64,000 nt of DNA from an uncultured Kiritimatiellota bacterium (GCA_934635385.1 CAKTZI010000003.1:85932-149931), one strand, 5' to 3'; shown: positions 7,660 to 16,909, counted from the first letter of the stretch. Numbers and translations are program-made. Notes: a model not told the origin generated them from the sequence alone.

Positions 7660-8547
7660 ATGGATGACTATGAACTTCTCGATTCGGGGGACGGGCGCAA
7701 GCTGGAGCGCTTCGGGCGCTACGTCCTGGCGCGTCCGTGTTCCCAGGCGCTGTGGCGGCCGGCGAAAAGCCCGGCGGACTGGGCGCGCGCCGACGCCGCC
7801 TTCGACCGCGAAGACGGCAACCGCTGGCACGGGCGCGCGAACCTGCCGAAGGACTGGCAGATCGAAACGGTCGGGCTCCGCTTCAGGCTCGGCGGCACGG
7901 ACTTCGGACACCTCGGCATCTTCCCCGAGCAGCGCGCGCAGTGGAAGTGGATCAGGGAAAAAGTAAGAAGTAAGAAGGAAGAAGGAAGAAGAAGGGAAGA
8001 AGGGAAAAGGACGGAAGAGGGAAGAGGGATGAGCGAGGGGAACGGGGTGCGCGTCCTCAACCTCTTCGCGTATTCCGGCGGCAGCACGTTGGCGGCGGCG
8101 CAGGGCGGCGCGGAGGTCTGTCATCTCGACGCCTCGAAGGGCATGGTCGACTGGGCGCGCGAGAACGCGCGGCTGAACGGCCTCGCCGAGCATCCGATTC
8201 GCTGGATCGTCGATGACGCGCACAAGTTCATGCGGCGCGAGATCCGGCGCGGGCGGAAGTACGAGGCGGTCATTCTCGATCCGCCGACGTTCGGACGCGG
8301 CGCGGGCGGCGAGATGTACAAGATCGAGCGCGACCTCCAGGAGACGCTGGGGCTGGTGAAGGAGCTTCTCTCCGACCGTCCGGCGTTCGTGCTGTTCTCG
8401 TCGCACACGCCGGGGCTTTCCGAGGTCGTGGCGCAGAACATCTTGGGGCAGCTGTTCCCGTCCGCGCGGCTGGAGGCGGGCGAGATGCTGCTCGAAGGGC
8501 GTGCGCTTCCCTGCCCCAGCGGCATCTACTGTCGCGCGGTCTGGTAG
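7660..8547 (+). CDS. Class I SAM-dependent methyltransferase, RlmI/RlmK-like
   Basis: A 295-residue Rossmann-fold methyltransferase resembling 23S rRNA m5C/m7G enzymes (RlmI/RlmKL C-terminal type). The SAM-binding motif I is VLNLFAYSGGSTLAAAQGGA (~residues 131-150), the acidic loop is HLDASKGMVDWARENARLN, and the catalytic-type motif is ILDPPTFGRG. The N-terminal PUA-like domain of RlmI is absent. Between the strand GIFPEQRAQWKWI and motif I lies a charged low-complexity insert (~residues 104-127, mostly K, E, R, G) encoded by a purine-only tract at 7953-8040. It has its own near-leaderless promoter. An RNA substrate is inferred from family resemblance only. Confidence 0.8.
   Translation: MDDYELLDSGDGRKLERFGRYVLARPCSQALWRPAKSPADWARADAAFDREDGNRWHGRANLPKDWQIETVGLRFRLGGTDFGHLGIFPEQRAQWKWIREKVRSKKEEGRRREEGKRTEEGRGMSEGNGVRVLNLFAYSGGSTLAAAQGGAEVCHLDASKGMVDWARENARLNGLAEHPIRWIVDDAHKFMRREIRRGRKYEAVILDPPTFGRGAGGEMYKIERDLQETLGLVKELLSDRPAFVLFSSHTPGLSEVVAQNILGQLFPSARLEAGEMLLEGRALPCPSGIYCRAVW
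7953..8040 (+). repeat. Purine-rich GAAG/GGAA tract inside the methyltransferase gene
   Basis: About 85 nt of nearly pure A/G (units AGTAAGA, AGGAAGA, AGGGAAGA), in frame with the methyltransferase gene and encoding a K/E/R/G-rich loop. Its composition is unlike the GC-rich codons on both sides, which suggests insertion and expansion of a simple repeat. Confidence 0.75.
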
Positions 8548-8557
8548 CCGTCCGTCG

Positions 8558-9754
8558 TCAGGCGCGGTCGTCACGGCGCCAGTCCCGCATGGTCATGCCG
8601 TAGCGGAGGCGGAAGTGCCGCGTGAGGTTCGAGAGGTCGCGAAAGCCGCAGTCGCGGGCGATGCGGGCGATTGGCGCGCGGCTCTCCTCAAGTCGGCGGA
8701 CGAGTTCCGCGAAGCGGCGCGCGGCGAGGGCTTCCGACACGCTTTCGCGCTCGAACTGCCGGAAGCGCAGGTTGAGCAGCTGGCGCGAGACGCCGAGCTC
8801 GCGCGCCACGTCGCCGACGTTCCATCCTTTCGTCGCGTAGCGGTCGATGAGGTCGTGGGCGCGGTCGATCAGACGGGCGGCGGGCGTGATCGGCGCGGTC
8901 GATTCGCGGCGGACGATCTCGCGGTGCGTCCACGGCAGCAGCGATGCGGCGTTCGTGCGCCGTCCGTTCATCATCTTCTCCAGCTCGCGGGCGACGAGTT
9001 CGCCCTGCTGCTCCGTCACGAAGCGGATGCTGGAGAGGGGCGGCGCCGTGTGTGTGCAGAGCGTCGCGTCGTCGTCCGTGCCGAGCACGGCGGCCTGTCG
9101 CGGCACGTCGATCTTGGCGGCGCGGCAGGCCGAGAGGACGCGCGTGGCGAGAAGGTCGGTCGCGGCGTAGAGGGCGAACGGACGCGGCAGGTCCGCGAGC
9201 CATGTGACGAGCGGCGCGTCCTTCTCCGTGTTCAGGGCGTTCGGCGACGGAAAGACGGCGCAGGTGCGCCCGGCGGCCTTCAGCGCGACAGTGAACCCCG
9301 CCTGCCGGCGCACCGACCAGCGTTCGCCGCCCGGCGACGGCACGAAGACGAACGTGCGGAAGTTTCCGACGGACAGCAGATGCTGTGCGGCAAGCTCCCC
9401 GATGCCCTCGTCGTCCACGCGGATGAGGTGTAGGTCATGTCCGCGCGGCATGTCGGGGTCGATGACCGACTCGATCGAGACGATGGGGACGCGCGCGGCG
9501 ACGAGCCGGCGCCATGTGTCCGCGTCAAGGTGCTGGAACACGATGAAGCCGTCGATGCCGTCCGCCAGCGTGTCGGCAATCGCCGCCGCCGTGGCCTGCC
9601 GCTCGATCAGCTTGATCTGCCAGTCGGAGGCATGCCGCAGAAAGCGCAGGATGCCCTCAAGGCGGGCGCGCCCGGTCGCGTGATCCATGCGCACGATGAC
9701 GGCGACCTTGCGAAGGCGCGGCGGAACAGGGGGCTGATGGTATGCTTTCTTCAT
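8558..9754 (-). CDS. XylR-type transcriptional regulator (PBP1 sensor + AraC HTH)
   Basis: A 398-residue regulator. The N-terminal ~270 residues form a LacI/PBP1-like sugar-sensing domain (KVAVIVRMDHATGRARLEGI; DGIDGFIVFQHLD; VRVDDEGIGELAAQHLL; AAVLGTDDDATLC). The C-terminal ~110 residues are an AraC double helix-turn-helix (VGDVARELGVSRQLLNLRFR; IARIARDCGFRDLSNLTRHF). This is the XylR architecture that controls sugar-utilisation genes in PVC bacteria. It is divergent from the module at 9866-16887, which it probably controls. ATG 9754 is only 8 nt downstream of the -10 TATACT (9768-9763), so the message is predicted leaderless. Confidence 0.9.
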   Translation of the reverse strand: MKKAYHQPPVPPRLRKVAVIVRMDHATGRARLEGILRFLRHASDWQIKLIERQATAAAIADTLADGIDGFIVFQHLDADTWRRLVAARVPIVSIESVIDPDMPRGHDLHLIRVDDEGIGELAAQHLLSVGNFRTFVFVPSPGGERWSVRRQAGFTVALKAAGRTCAVFPSPNALNTEKDAPLVTWLADLPRPFALYAATDLLATRVLSACRAAKIDVPRQAAVLGTDDDATLCTHTAPPLSSIRFVTEQQGELVARELEKMMNGRRTNAASLLPWTHREIVRRESTAPITPAARLIDRAHDLIDRYATKGWNVGDVARELGVSRQLLNLRFRQFERESVSEALAARRFAELVRRLEESRAPIARIARDCGFRDLSNLTRHFRLRYGMTMRDWRRDDRA

Positions 9755-9762
9755 GGCAGGAC

Positions 9763-9768
9763 AGTATA
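9763..9768 (-). promoter_or_regulatory. Extended -10 of XylR regulator 1
   Basis: TGG-TATACT on the minus strand, 8 nt from the start codon. A TTGACA lies at 9796-9791 but 22 nt away, too far for a standard -35, which suggests activator help or reliance on the extended -10. Confidence 0.65.
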
Positions 9769-9793
9769 CCATAAAGCCACTTCGGCTGTTTGT

Positions 9794-9827
9794 CAAAAAG
9801 CAGATTTTCTGATAGGCAAAAAGCAGA
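9794..9827 (+). promoter_or_regulatory. Tandem direct repeats, candidate XylR operator
   Basis: CAAAAAGCAGA occurs twice, at 9794-9804 and 9817-9827, a 23-nt period of about two helical turns, midway between the divergent promoters. AraC-family proteins typically bind such same-orientation half-sites, so this is a plausible operator for the adjacent regulator. Confidence 0.5.
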
Positions 9828-9838
9828 GCGCGATATGG

Positions 9839-9844
9839 TATCAT
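9839..9844 (+). promoter_or_regulatory. Extended -10 of glycan module 1
   Basis: TGG-TATCAT, 21 nt upstream of ATG 9866 and directly after the tandem repeats, as expected for an activator-dependent promoter with a weak -35. Confidence 0.55.
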
Positions 9845-9865
9845 ATCGAGTGTTGAGAACAAGCT

Positions 9866-10117
9866 ATGGACACACACTCGAACATCTGCACATTTGACAG
9901 CCGCGTGGCGCTTGTGACGGGCGCGGCGGTCGGCTTCTTCGGGTGCGGCGGCAATGTGCTGGGCGCGCTCGGCCCCGGATTGCTCGGCGGCCTGAACGGG
10001 CTCTTCGGCATGCGGGCGTCGCTCGCCTCGCTCGCGGTCTTCGCCCTCGCCGGCGCGCTCGTCATCCTCCTTGCACGGCAAAACTTTAACCACTTGAGAA
10101 AGGAACTGAAACCATGA
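9866..10117 (+). CDS. Small membrane protein, possible MFS remnant
   Basis: An 83-residue hydrophobic protein with two predicted transmembrane segments (ALVTGAAVGFFGCGGNVLGA and LASLAVFALAGALVILLA) and a basic C-terminus. The middle (GNVLGALGPGLLGGLNGLFGMRASLASLA) resembles one hairpin of a major-facilitator transporter, whose usual GxLGxxLxGxLxxxFGxRxxF pattern it partly follows. It may be the decayed stump of a sugar transporter or a genuine small protein. Its stop overlaps the next start (ATGA at 10114-10117), so the two are translationally coupled. Confidence 0.6.
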   Translation: MDTHSNICTFDSRVALVTGAAVGFFGCGGNVLGALGPGLLGGLNGLFGMRASLASLAVFALAGALVILLARQNFNHLRKELKP

Positions 10118-13100
10118 TTGCTCCTCTGCTGATGCTGTCCGCCGCGTTTGCGCTGCCGACGGCGGAGTTCGCGCGCTACCACGAGAAGATCACCGGGAAG
10201 CCGCCCGCCGACGGACTCGTCACGTTCGCCGTCGATCCGGCGGTGTCCGCCTCCGGCAAGGACGCCTATGCGATTACGTCCGACGGCGCGGGCGCGAAGA
10301 TCGTCGGCTCGAACGTGCGGAGCGTCTGGTACGGCCTCTACGACCTCCTGGAGCGGCGCGGCGGCTGCCGCTGGTTCTGGGACGTCGATGTCGTGCCGCA
10401 GAGGGACGCGATTGACCTTTCCGGCCTCGACGTGAAGGAGGAGGCGCATTTCGAGTACCGGGGCATCCGCTATTTCGCGCACCGGGGCCTCACGCGCTTC
10501 CAGGCCGAGCATTGGGGGCCTCAGGAGTGGAAGCGCGAGATCGACTGGTGCCTCAAGCGGCGGCTCAACGTTTTCATGCTGCGCATCGGCCAGGACGACC
10601 TCTTTCAGCGCGCCTACCCGGACGTCGTGCCGTACCCGGACGCCGCGAAGACCCCGTTCGACGCAGGCAAGGGGTTCGACAACCGCACGCTCTTCTGGCC
10701 GCTTGACTACCGCGGCCGCCTCCGCCTGAACGTGCAGAAGTACGCGTTCGACCGGGGCCTGATGGCGCCAGAGGACTTCGGCACGATGACCCACTGGTAT
10801 TCGCGCACGCCCCGCGAGTTCCTTGAGAAGATGAATCCGCCGTTCCTGCCGCAGACGACGAAGAGCTATTCGGAGCCGAACGGCCTCGTCTGGGACATCC
10901 GCGACGACCGCTGGGTCGACGCCTACTGGAAGCTGACGCAGACGGCGGTCGAGGCGTACGGACAGGGCCGCGACAGGCAGGAGCTCCTCCACACGCCCGG
11001 CCTCGGCGAGCGGCGGTGCTTCACGAACCGTGCGGACAACCTCAGCCTCAAGGTCACGGCGCTGAAGAAGTTCCTCGACCGCGCCCACCGCGAATATCCG
11101 AACGCGAAGAACCTCATCGCCGGCTGGGACTTCTACTACACGTGGAATCCCGACGAGGTCCGGTCGCTCCTGAAGGAGCTCGATCCGGCGCGCGACATCA
11201 TCTGGGACTACGAGGGGGACGCGACGCGCGACTACCGTCCCGAAATGAAGGCGCTTGGCGGCAACAACTTCACGAAGTGGGGCGTCATCGGCAAGTTCCC
11301 CTACACCTACTCGATGTTCCTCGCCTACGAGAGCGCGCTCGACGTGCGCGCGAACTACCCGGTCATCGAGGCGCGGCAGCGGCTCGTGCAGAATGACCCG
11401 TTCTGCAAAGGCTTCATCCTCTGGCCGGAGGCGAGCCACACGGACGCGCTTGCGCTACGCTTCTTCACGGCGAACGCCTGGTCGGACAGACCCCTCGGAC
11501 ACGAAGCCGTGCTGGACGAGTTCTGCGCGAGCCGTTACGGCGACCAGGCCGAGGCGATGAAGCGCATTTGGCGGAAGGTCATTCCGATGGGTCCGCTCCT
11601 CAACTGGGGTCGCAGCTACGGCACGCTCTTCTGCGGCACGACGCTCGGCGCGTTTCCGCACCCGGACGTCTATGGCCCCGGCACCGAAAGCCGTTGGGAG
11701 GCGGCGCTCGCCGACGTGCGGTCGGTCTTCGCCGCGCTGGCCGAGATCCGCTGGGAAGGCGAGGCGATCCGCCGCGACGCGGTCGATCTCGCGCGCACGG
11801 CGCTCGACCGCTGGCTGATCCACGACGCGCGGCGGTTCGACCGCGCCTTCGCGGCGTGGCGGCGCGGCACGGCGGACGGCGCGGGCCTCGCGGCACGTGC
11901 GGCGGAACTCGCACGCCGGGCGGACCTGATGGCGGACGTGCTCGCGAGCCACACCGACTATTCGCTCTGGGAGTCGTATCTGCGGCTCGATGCGGTCAAG
12001 AAGGTGACGAACCCCGACTTCCCGCGCGTGCTGCTCGACAACGCCGCGAACGACTACTGTCGCAGCCACCAGTACGAGCTCGCGCGCCACCTCTACGCGC
12101 CGCGTGCGCACCGCTTCGCCGAGAAGGCCGCCGCGCTGCTCGCGGCGGGCGACCGCACGACGCCGCTGAAGCTGGCGCCGTGCGAGGCCGAGGTCGAGGC
12201 CCTGCGGACGCGTCCGCTCGACTCGCTGAAGCCGACGGCGCCGCGCACGCCGGAACGCTTCCGCGCGCTCATGCGCACGCTCGCCGCCGCGTCCGAGCCG
12301 ACGCCCGTGCGCGCGGACGGCTGGGCGGTCGTCTGGGCGAAGGACGGCACGGCGCGGACGAATGCGGTGGTCGGCGTGCGGCAGGCGGACGGCGGCTGGC
12401 GCTACACGGTGCCGGCTGGCGACGCGACCGGCGCGCGGGACGTCGATCTCCACGTCGGCTGCGCGCAGGCGCGCGTCGGGGACGACGGCTACTGGGTGAG
12501 CCAGCGCGGCGTTCTCGGCCATTTCACGCGCCCGAAAGGCTCGTGGCAGCAGCTGCGCAACTGGCTGACGCTGCCCTACTACGGCATGAAGACGCCGCAG
12601 GGCTCGTTCCTCGCGGTCGTCGAGGGAATGCGCTTCGAGTACAACCAGCGCGTGACGTCCGAGGGCGGCGTCTACCGCGCGTTCCCGCGCTGGCGCATCG
12701 AGGACACGGGGATTGACGCCTACGAGGACATGAGCGTCGTCGTCTACGACCTGCCGAAGGGCGCGGGCTACAACGAGATGGCCAAGGCGTTCCGCCGCTA
12801 CAAGGAGGCGCGCGACCCGGAGATCAGGCCCCTGAAGGAACGCGCGAAGACAAGGCCGCACCTGCTGAAGCTCGCGCGCGCCGTGACGGTGCGCCAGCAG
12901 TGCGCCGCGAAGCCGTTCAAGCGGCCGGACGACGCGCGCGACTTCACGCCGGAGACGGAGCATCCCGTCCGCTGCATCTGCTCGTTCGACGAGATGCTCG
13001 AAAACCTGAAGAAGCTCAAGGCGCGCGGCGTGGACGACCTCTCCGTCGTCGTCGCGGGCTGGCAGACGGGCGGCTACGACGGACGCGCCCCGGCGGTCTT

Positions 13101-14010
13101 TCCCGTGGAAGAGGCTGCGGGCGGCGAGGCCGGGCTGCGGCGGCTCATCGCGGGCGCGAAGGAACTCGGCTACATCATCGACGCGCAGGAGAACTACACC
13201 GACTGCTACACCGTCTCGCCGCTCTGGGACAACGGCAGCATCGCCTGTCTCGGCACGAAGGGGCTGGACGTGAACGGCTCCTGGTGCGGCGGCAGGGCCT
13301 ACAACCTCTGCCTCCGCAACGCCTGGGACGTGCAGGGCTTCATGCCGGACAGCCTGCGGCGCGCGGCCGACCTCGGCTTCTGGGGCGCCCACTACATCGA
13401 CGTCTTCTCCAGCGCGTTCCCCTACCGCTGCCTCGCCCCCGGACACGCGGCGACGCGCCCCCAGCAGCTCCAGTACATGCTCAAGGCCGCGCGCCTCTGC
13501 CGCGACCGCTTCGGCGGCTTCGCGAGCGAGTGCTGCGGCGACTGGCTCGTCGGCTACGTCGACTACATTAACTACGCGACGCCGCGCATGCGCGACCAGC
13601 GCGACGCGCGCGCCGCCGGACGCAAGACGCTGGAGGACAAGATCGTGCCGTTCTGGGAACTCGCGTTCCACGACGTCGTCCTCTCCAATCCGGATCGCGT
13701 CACGCAGGGCGTCCTCTCGCCGCGCGACAACCTGATCCTCGTGGAGTTCGGCGGACGACCCATCTTCTACTCGTTCGGCGACCGCAACATCCCCGCCATC
13801 GCGGCGGCCTATGAGCAGTTCAAGGGGCTTCGCCACCTGCAGCTGGAGGAGATGACGCGGCACGACGAGCTGACGCCGGGCCTTGTGCGCGTCCGCTACG
13901 GGAACGGCGAGACGATCTACGTCAACCACGCGAACCGTCCGCAGACGGCGGACGGCCTCGCCGTCCCCGCGCAGAGCTTCCGCCTTGTCACGCCAAACCA
14001 GTCAAACTGA
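10114..14010 (+). CDS. Giant secreted glycoside hydrolase: GH89-like plus DUF5696/GH101-like halves
   Basis: 1298 residues with a short signal peptide (MIAPLLMLSAAFALP). Residues ~30-110 resemble the DUF4838/alpha-glucuronidase-type N-domain (SVWYGLYDLLERRGGCRWFW). Residues ~110-520 form a barrel-like region with GH89-style features (WGPQEWKREIDWCLKRRLNVFML, then ILWPEASHTDALALRFF). Residues ~740-930 are a beta-sandwich. Residues ~960-1280 resemble DUF5696, which is related to GH101 endo-GalNAcases (DLSVVVAGWQTGGYDG, IIDAQENYTDCY, LGFWGAHYIDV). Substrates of such families include mucin-type and GlcNAc-containing glycans; the exact specificity cannot be read here. It is coupled to the small upstream gene and followed 18 nt later by a beta-repeat protein. 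Confidence 0.7.
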   Translation: MIAPLLMLSAAFALPTAEFARYHEKITGKPPADGLVTFAVDPAVSASGKDAYAITSDGAGAKIVGSNVRSVWYGLYDLLERRGGCRWFWDVDVVPQRDAIDLSGLDVKEEAHFEYRGIRYFAHRGLTRFQAEHWGPQEWKREIDWCLKRRLNVFMLRIGQDDLFQRAYPDVVPYPDAAKTPFDAGKGFDNRTLFWPLDYRGRLRLNVQKYAFDRGLMAPEDFGTMTHWYSRTPREFLEKMNPPFLPQTTKSYSEPNGLVWDIRDDRWVDAYWKLTQTAVEAYGQGRDRQELLHTPGLGERRCFTNRADNLSLKVTALKKFLDRAHREYPNAKNLIAGWDFYYTWNPDEVRSLLKELDPARDIIWDYEGDATRDYRPEMKALGGNNFTKWGVIGKFPYTYSMFLAYESALDVRANYPVIEARQRLVQNDPFCKGFILWPEASHTDALALRFFTANAWSDRPLGHEAVLDEFCASRYGDQAEAMKRIWRKVIPMGPLLNWGRSYGTLFCGTTLGAFPHPDVYGPGTESRWEAALADVRSVFAALAEIRWEGEAIRRDAVDLARTALDRWLIHDARRFDRAFAAWRRGTADGAGLAARAAELARRADLMADVLASHTDYSLWESYLRLDAVKKVTNPDFPRVLLDNAANDYCRSHQYELARHLYAPRAHRFAEKAAALLAAGDRTTPLKLAPCEAEVEALRTRPLDSLKPTAPRTPERFRALMRTLAAASEPTPVRADGWAVVWAKDGTARTNAVVGVRQADGGWRYTVPAGDATGARDVDLHVGCAQARVGDDGYWVSQRGVLGHFTRPKGSWQQLRNWLTLPYYGMKTPQGSFLAVVEGMRFEYNQRVTSEGGVYRAFPRWRIEDTGIDAYEDMSVVVYDLPKGAGYNEMAKAFRRYKEARDPEIRPLKERAKTRPHLLKLARAVTVRQQCAAKPFKRPDDARDFTPETEHPVRCICSFDEMLENLKKLKARGVDDLSVVVAGWQTGGYDGRAPAVFPVEEAAGGEAGLRRLIAGAKELGYIIDAQENYTDCYTVSPLWDNGSIACLGTKGLDVNGSWCGGRAYNLCLRNAWDVQGFMPDSLRRAADLGFWGAHYIDVFSSAFPYRCLAPGHAATRPQQLQYMLKAARLCRDRFGGFASECCGDWLVGYVDYINYATPRMRDQRDARAAGRKTLEDKIVPFWELAFHDVVLSNPDRVTQGVLSPRDNLILVEFGGRPIFYSFGDRNIPAIAAAYEQFKGLRHLQLEEMTRHDELTPGLVRVRYGNGETIYVNHANRPQTADGLAVPAQSFRLVTPNQSN

Positions 14011-14028
14011 ACGAAAGGAAAAACAGCC

Positions 14029-16887
14029 ATGAAAACGAGACTCATCCTGTCCCTTGCCCTTGTCGCGGCAGTCTTCGGCGCCCGCGCCGAAAACACGGTC
14101 GAACCCGTCATCGACGGCGACACCTGGACGTTCACCGTCGCAAGCGGCACGGTGACCTACACGTCTACGATCTCCGGCGCCGTCCGCCTCGTCAAGGAAG
14201 GCGCGGGTATGCTTGACCTCGGCACGGACGCCAACGTGTTCACGGGCGGAATCGTCGTGAACGGCGGCACGCTGCGCGGCTCGTATGCCGCGCTCGGCGG
14301 ACGCGGCACGGACACGCCGCCGCACGCGCGGATCGCGGTCGCGGACGGCGCGACGCTGACGATTGCCGACACGGCGGGTTCGGGCGGCACGTCGGCGCTC
14401 GCGACGACGCTGGAGGTGTCCGGCGCGGGCGCGGACGGACGCGGCGCGGTGCAGCGGTCGGGCACGAACGCCGGCTCGCGGCACGGGCTTTTCCCGAACG
14501 TGATCCTGAAAGGCGACACGACGCTGGGCGCGGACGCCCGGTGGGGTTTCGGCGGGCCGAAAGGCTGCGCGCTGGACATGGGCGGACACCGCCTGACGAT
14601 TCGCGCGAGCGCGCAGATGTTCGAGTTCTATACTACTGGCACGACCGTGACGAATCCCGGCGACATCGACGTGGCAGAGGGCACGATTCTCATGCAGAAG
14701 CCGCTCGGCGGCGAGGCGTTCGGCGATCATGCGCTGCGCTTCGCGGACGGCACGTCGATGAGCCTCTACGGCACGGACGTGACATGGCCTGTCGTCGCGG
14801 CGGGAGCGGCCACGGTTTCGGTGACGAAGAAGGACGACGCGCAGAACACGCTGCGGGAAGCCGTCACGTTCGGATCGGGCCTGACGTGGGCGGCGAACAA
14901 TGCGGCGTTCGTCTCGACGCTTGCGGGCGCGCTGGACGGCCCCGGCGTCTTCCGCGTGAAAGGCCCCGGCACGTTCTGCGTGACGGGCGGCCTGTCGCGC
15001 ACGGTGGGTGCGCTCACGGTCACGAACGCCACGCTTGCGCTGAAGGACGCCGGGACGTTCGCCGTCACGAACCGCACGGTCGGTGCGACCGGCTTCACGC
15101 CGACGGACGCGGCGGCCCTCGTGCAGGGGACGTGGGCGAACGTGGCGCGTCTCGCGGTGACGGGGGCGACCACGTTCACGATGCCCGCGTCCGCCAACGG
15201 CACGACGGCGGACACGGAAAAGCGCCATCTCATGGTCGGGCGCGACAGGGACACTTTCGGCGTCCTCGAAATCGGTGCGGGCGCGACGGTTTCCAACGAC
15301 CTGAACGTCGGGCGTTTCGCGGGCAGTGTCGGCGCCGTCTACCTGAACGGCGGCACGCTGTTCTGGCGCGGCGGCTCCCAAAACCAGGGCTGGCTCGGGC
15401 AGGCGGGTGCGGGCTACCTTGCGGTGAACGCGGGGGCGTTCGCGTCGGAGGGCTTCATTACGATGGGACGCGCGGGCGTCGGCATCGTCCGCCAGCGCGG
15501 CGGGCGCGTGGACATGACGGCCGCGAACGCCCTGTCGCTGCGCCTTGCGCGCGAAAGCGGCTCGTATGCCCACTGGCACCAGACGGGCGGCACGTTCACG
15601 GGGGCGCATCATGCCGTTCTCTGCCATGCGGACGCGCTGCTGAACCAGAAGGACGTGGAGGCCGTCCTCACGGTGGCGGGCGACGGCACGTCGTTTGCGC
15701 TCGCGTCGGGCAAGTCGGTGATCGCCTACGTCTCGTCCAACGCCGTCACGAGCGTCCTGAACGTGCGGGACGGCGCGACGCTCGCCTGTGCGAAGATCTT
15801 CAAGGAGCGCATGGGGAAGGTCAACGACACGACGGCGACGCCGAACTTCGGCGACGAATCGTTCCGGGCCGCGACGGCGAACGCGAAGCTCTACGTGAAC
15901 GTTGACGGCGGCGTCCTGAAGACGCTGAACAACGGCGTGTTCTTCCAGAACAATTTCGGGACGTACGACGACCCTGACCGCGTGACGGTCTACGCGGGCG
16001 GTCTCACGGTGGACACGGCGGAAGCCGCCGCGAAGGGCGACGTGGACTGGAATGTGCCCATCCGGAAACCGTCCGGGAACGTCCTCCTTGCCGTCTCGCT
16101 GCCGACGGACGCGGCGTTCGAGAACAGGTACGCCGCGCCGCCGCGCGTGGTGATTGCGGGTGTGAACGTCCATGGCGCGACGGCGGCGGCGGAGCTGGAC
16201 GAGGCGACGGGGACATTGACCGGCATCACGGTGACGAGTCCCGGCAACGACGTGCCGGACGGCCTCACGGTGACGATCGCGTCCGGCGACGGAAAGAGGA
16301 CGTTCGCCTGTCCGTTCACCGTCGGCGCGCCCGCGACGTCCGGCGGACTCGTCAAGCGCGGGGCGGGACGGCTGAAGCTCTCGATGCCGAAGGAGACGCC
16401 CAACACCTATGAAGGCGCGACGACGGTCGAAGGCGGCGCGCTCGAATTCGTCTCCGACACGTATCCGGCGGGTTCGCCGCTCGTCCTGAAGGGCGGCGAA
16501 ATCCGCTTTGTCGGCGGCTGGGAGCGCACCGTGCCGTCGATCGAGGGGTTTGGCACGGTCACGATGGACGGCTCCGGGTCCGTCACGGTGACGGACGAGC
16601 TGCGCCTTTCCTGTGCCGACCTATTCGGGGAGGGACGGACGCTCGCGGTCGGACGGCTGCGCTTCGCCGAGGGCGCGAAGCTCGTCGTCACCGATCCGGA
16701 GAACCTGTCCGCCTACGCGGGACGGGACAAGGCGGCGTTCCTCTCGTCTGCGGCGAAGCTGGAGGGGCCTGTCCCCGCGCTGGCGCTCGACACGGCGGCC
16801 TATGGCCGCTGGGTCTGCCGCAAGTCCGCCGACGGCAAGTCCCTCCGCTTCGGCCCCGCGAAAGGCACGCTGCTGATCATCCGCTGA
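14029..16887 (+). CDS. Autotransporter-type beta-strand repeat surface protein
   Basis: 952 residues with signal peptide MKTRLILSLALVAAVFGARA. The body is a series of G-T-V-rich strands typical of autotransporter-associated beta-strand repeats (LVKEGAGMLDLGTDANVFTG; GGLVKRGAGRLKLSMPKETP; NTYEGATTVEGGALEFVSD) and predicted to form a beta-helix. No C-terminal beta-barrel is present. The protein ends abruptly in GTLLIIR, similar to the end GLLWILR of the other repeat protein at 48502-50188. A strong Shine-Dalgarno (GAAAGGAAAAA) precedes the ATG. It is probably co-expressed with the hydrolase upstream as a cell-surface or glycan-binding component. Confidence 0.85.
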   Translation: MKTRLILSLALVAAVFGARAENTVEPVIDGDTWTFTVASGTVTYTSTISGAVRLVKEGAGMLDLGTDANVFTGGIVVNGGTLRGSYAALGGRGTDTPPHARIAVADGATLTIADTAGSGGTSALATTLEVSGAGADGRGAVQRSGTNAGSRHGLFPNVILKGDTTLGADARWGFGGPKGCALDMGGHRLTIRASAQMFEFYTTGTTVTNPGDIDVAEGTILMQKPLGGEAFGDHALRFADGTSMSLYGTDVTWPVVAAGAATVSVTKKDDAQNTLREAVTFGSGLTWAANNAAFVSTLAGALDGPGVFRVKGPGTFCVTGGLSRTVGALTVTNATLALKDAGTFAVTNRTVGATGFTPTDAAALVQGTWANVARLAVTGATTFTMPASANGTTADTEKRHLMVGRDRDTFGVLEIGAGATVSNDLNVGRFAGSVGAVYLNGGTLFWRGGSQNQGWLGQAGAGYLAVNAGAFASEGFITMGRAGVGIVRQRGGRVDMTAANALSLRLARESGSYAHWHQTGGTFTGAHHAVLCHADALLNQKDVEAVLTVAGDGTSFALASGKSVIAYVSSNAVTSVLNVRDGATLACAKIFKERMGKVNDTTATPNFGDESFRAATANAKLYVNVDGGVLKTLNNGVFFQNNFGTYDDPDRVTVYAGGLTVDTAEAAAKGDVDWNVPIRKPSGNVLLAVSLPTDAAFENRYAAPPRVVIAGVNVHGATAAAELDEATGTLTGITVTSPGNDVPDGLTVTIASGDGKRTFACPFTVGAPATSGGLVKRGAGRLKLSMPKETPNTYEGATTVEGGALEFVSDTYPAGSPLVLKGGEIRFVGGWERTVPSIEGFGTVTMDGSGSVTVTDELRLSCADLFGEGRTLAVGRLRFAEGAKLVVTDPENLSAYAGRDKAAFLSSAAKLEGPVPALALDTAAYGRWVCRKSADGKSLRFGPAKGTLLIIR

Positions 16888-16893
16888 TTATGG

Positions 16894-16899
16894 TATACT
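16894..16899 (+). promoter_or_regulatory. Extended -10 of the rubrerythrin gene
   Basis: TGG-TATACT starting 7 nt after the preceding stop codon. It gives a leader of about 65 nt before ATG 16970. Confidence 0.65.
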
Positions 16900-16909
16900 A
16901 CTCGCCGAA

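Noticed and set aside
9866..10117. Short-chain dehydrogenase start (RVALVTGAAVGF)
   Set aside because: The TGAAVG string looks like a Rossmann motif by chance; the rest is two membrane helices and far too short.
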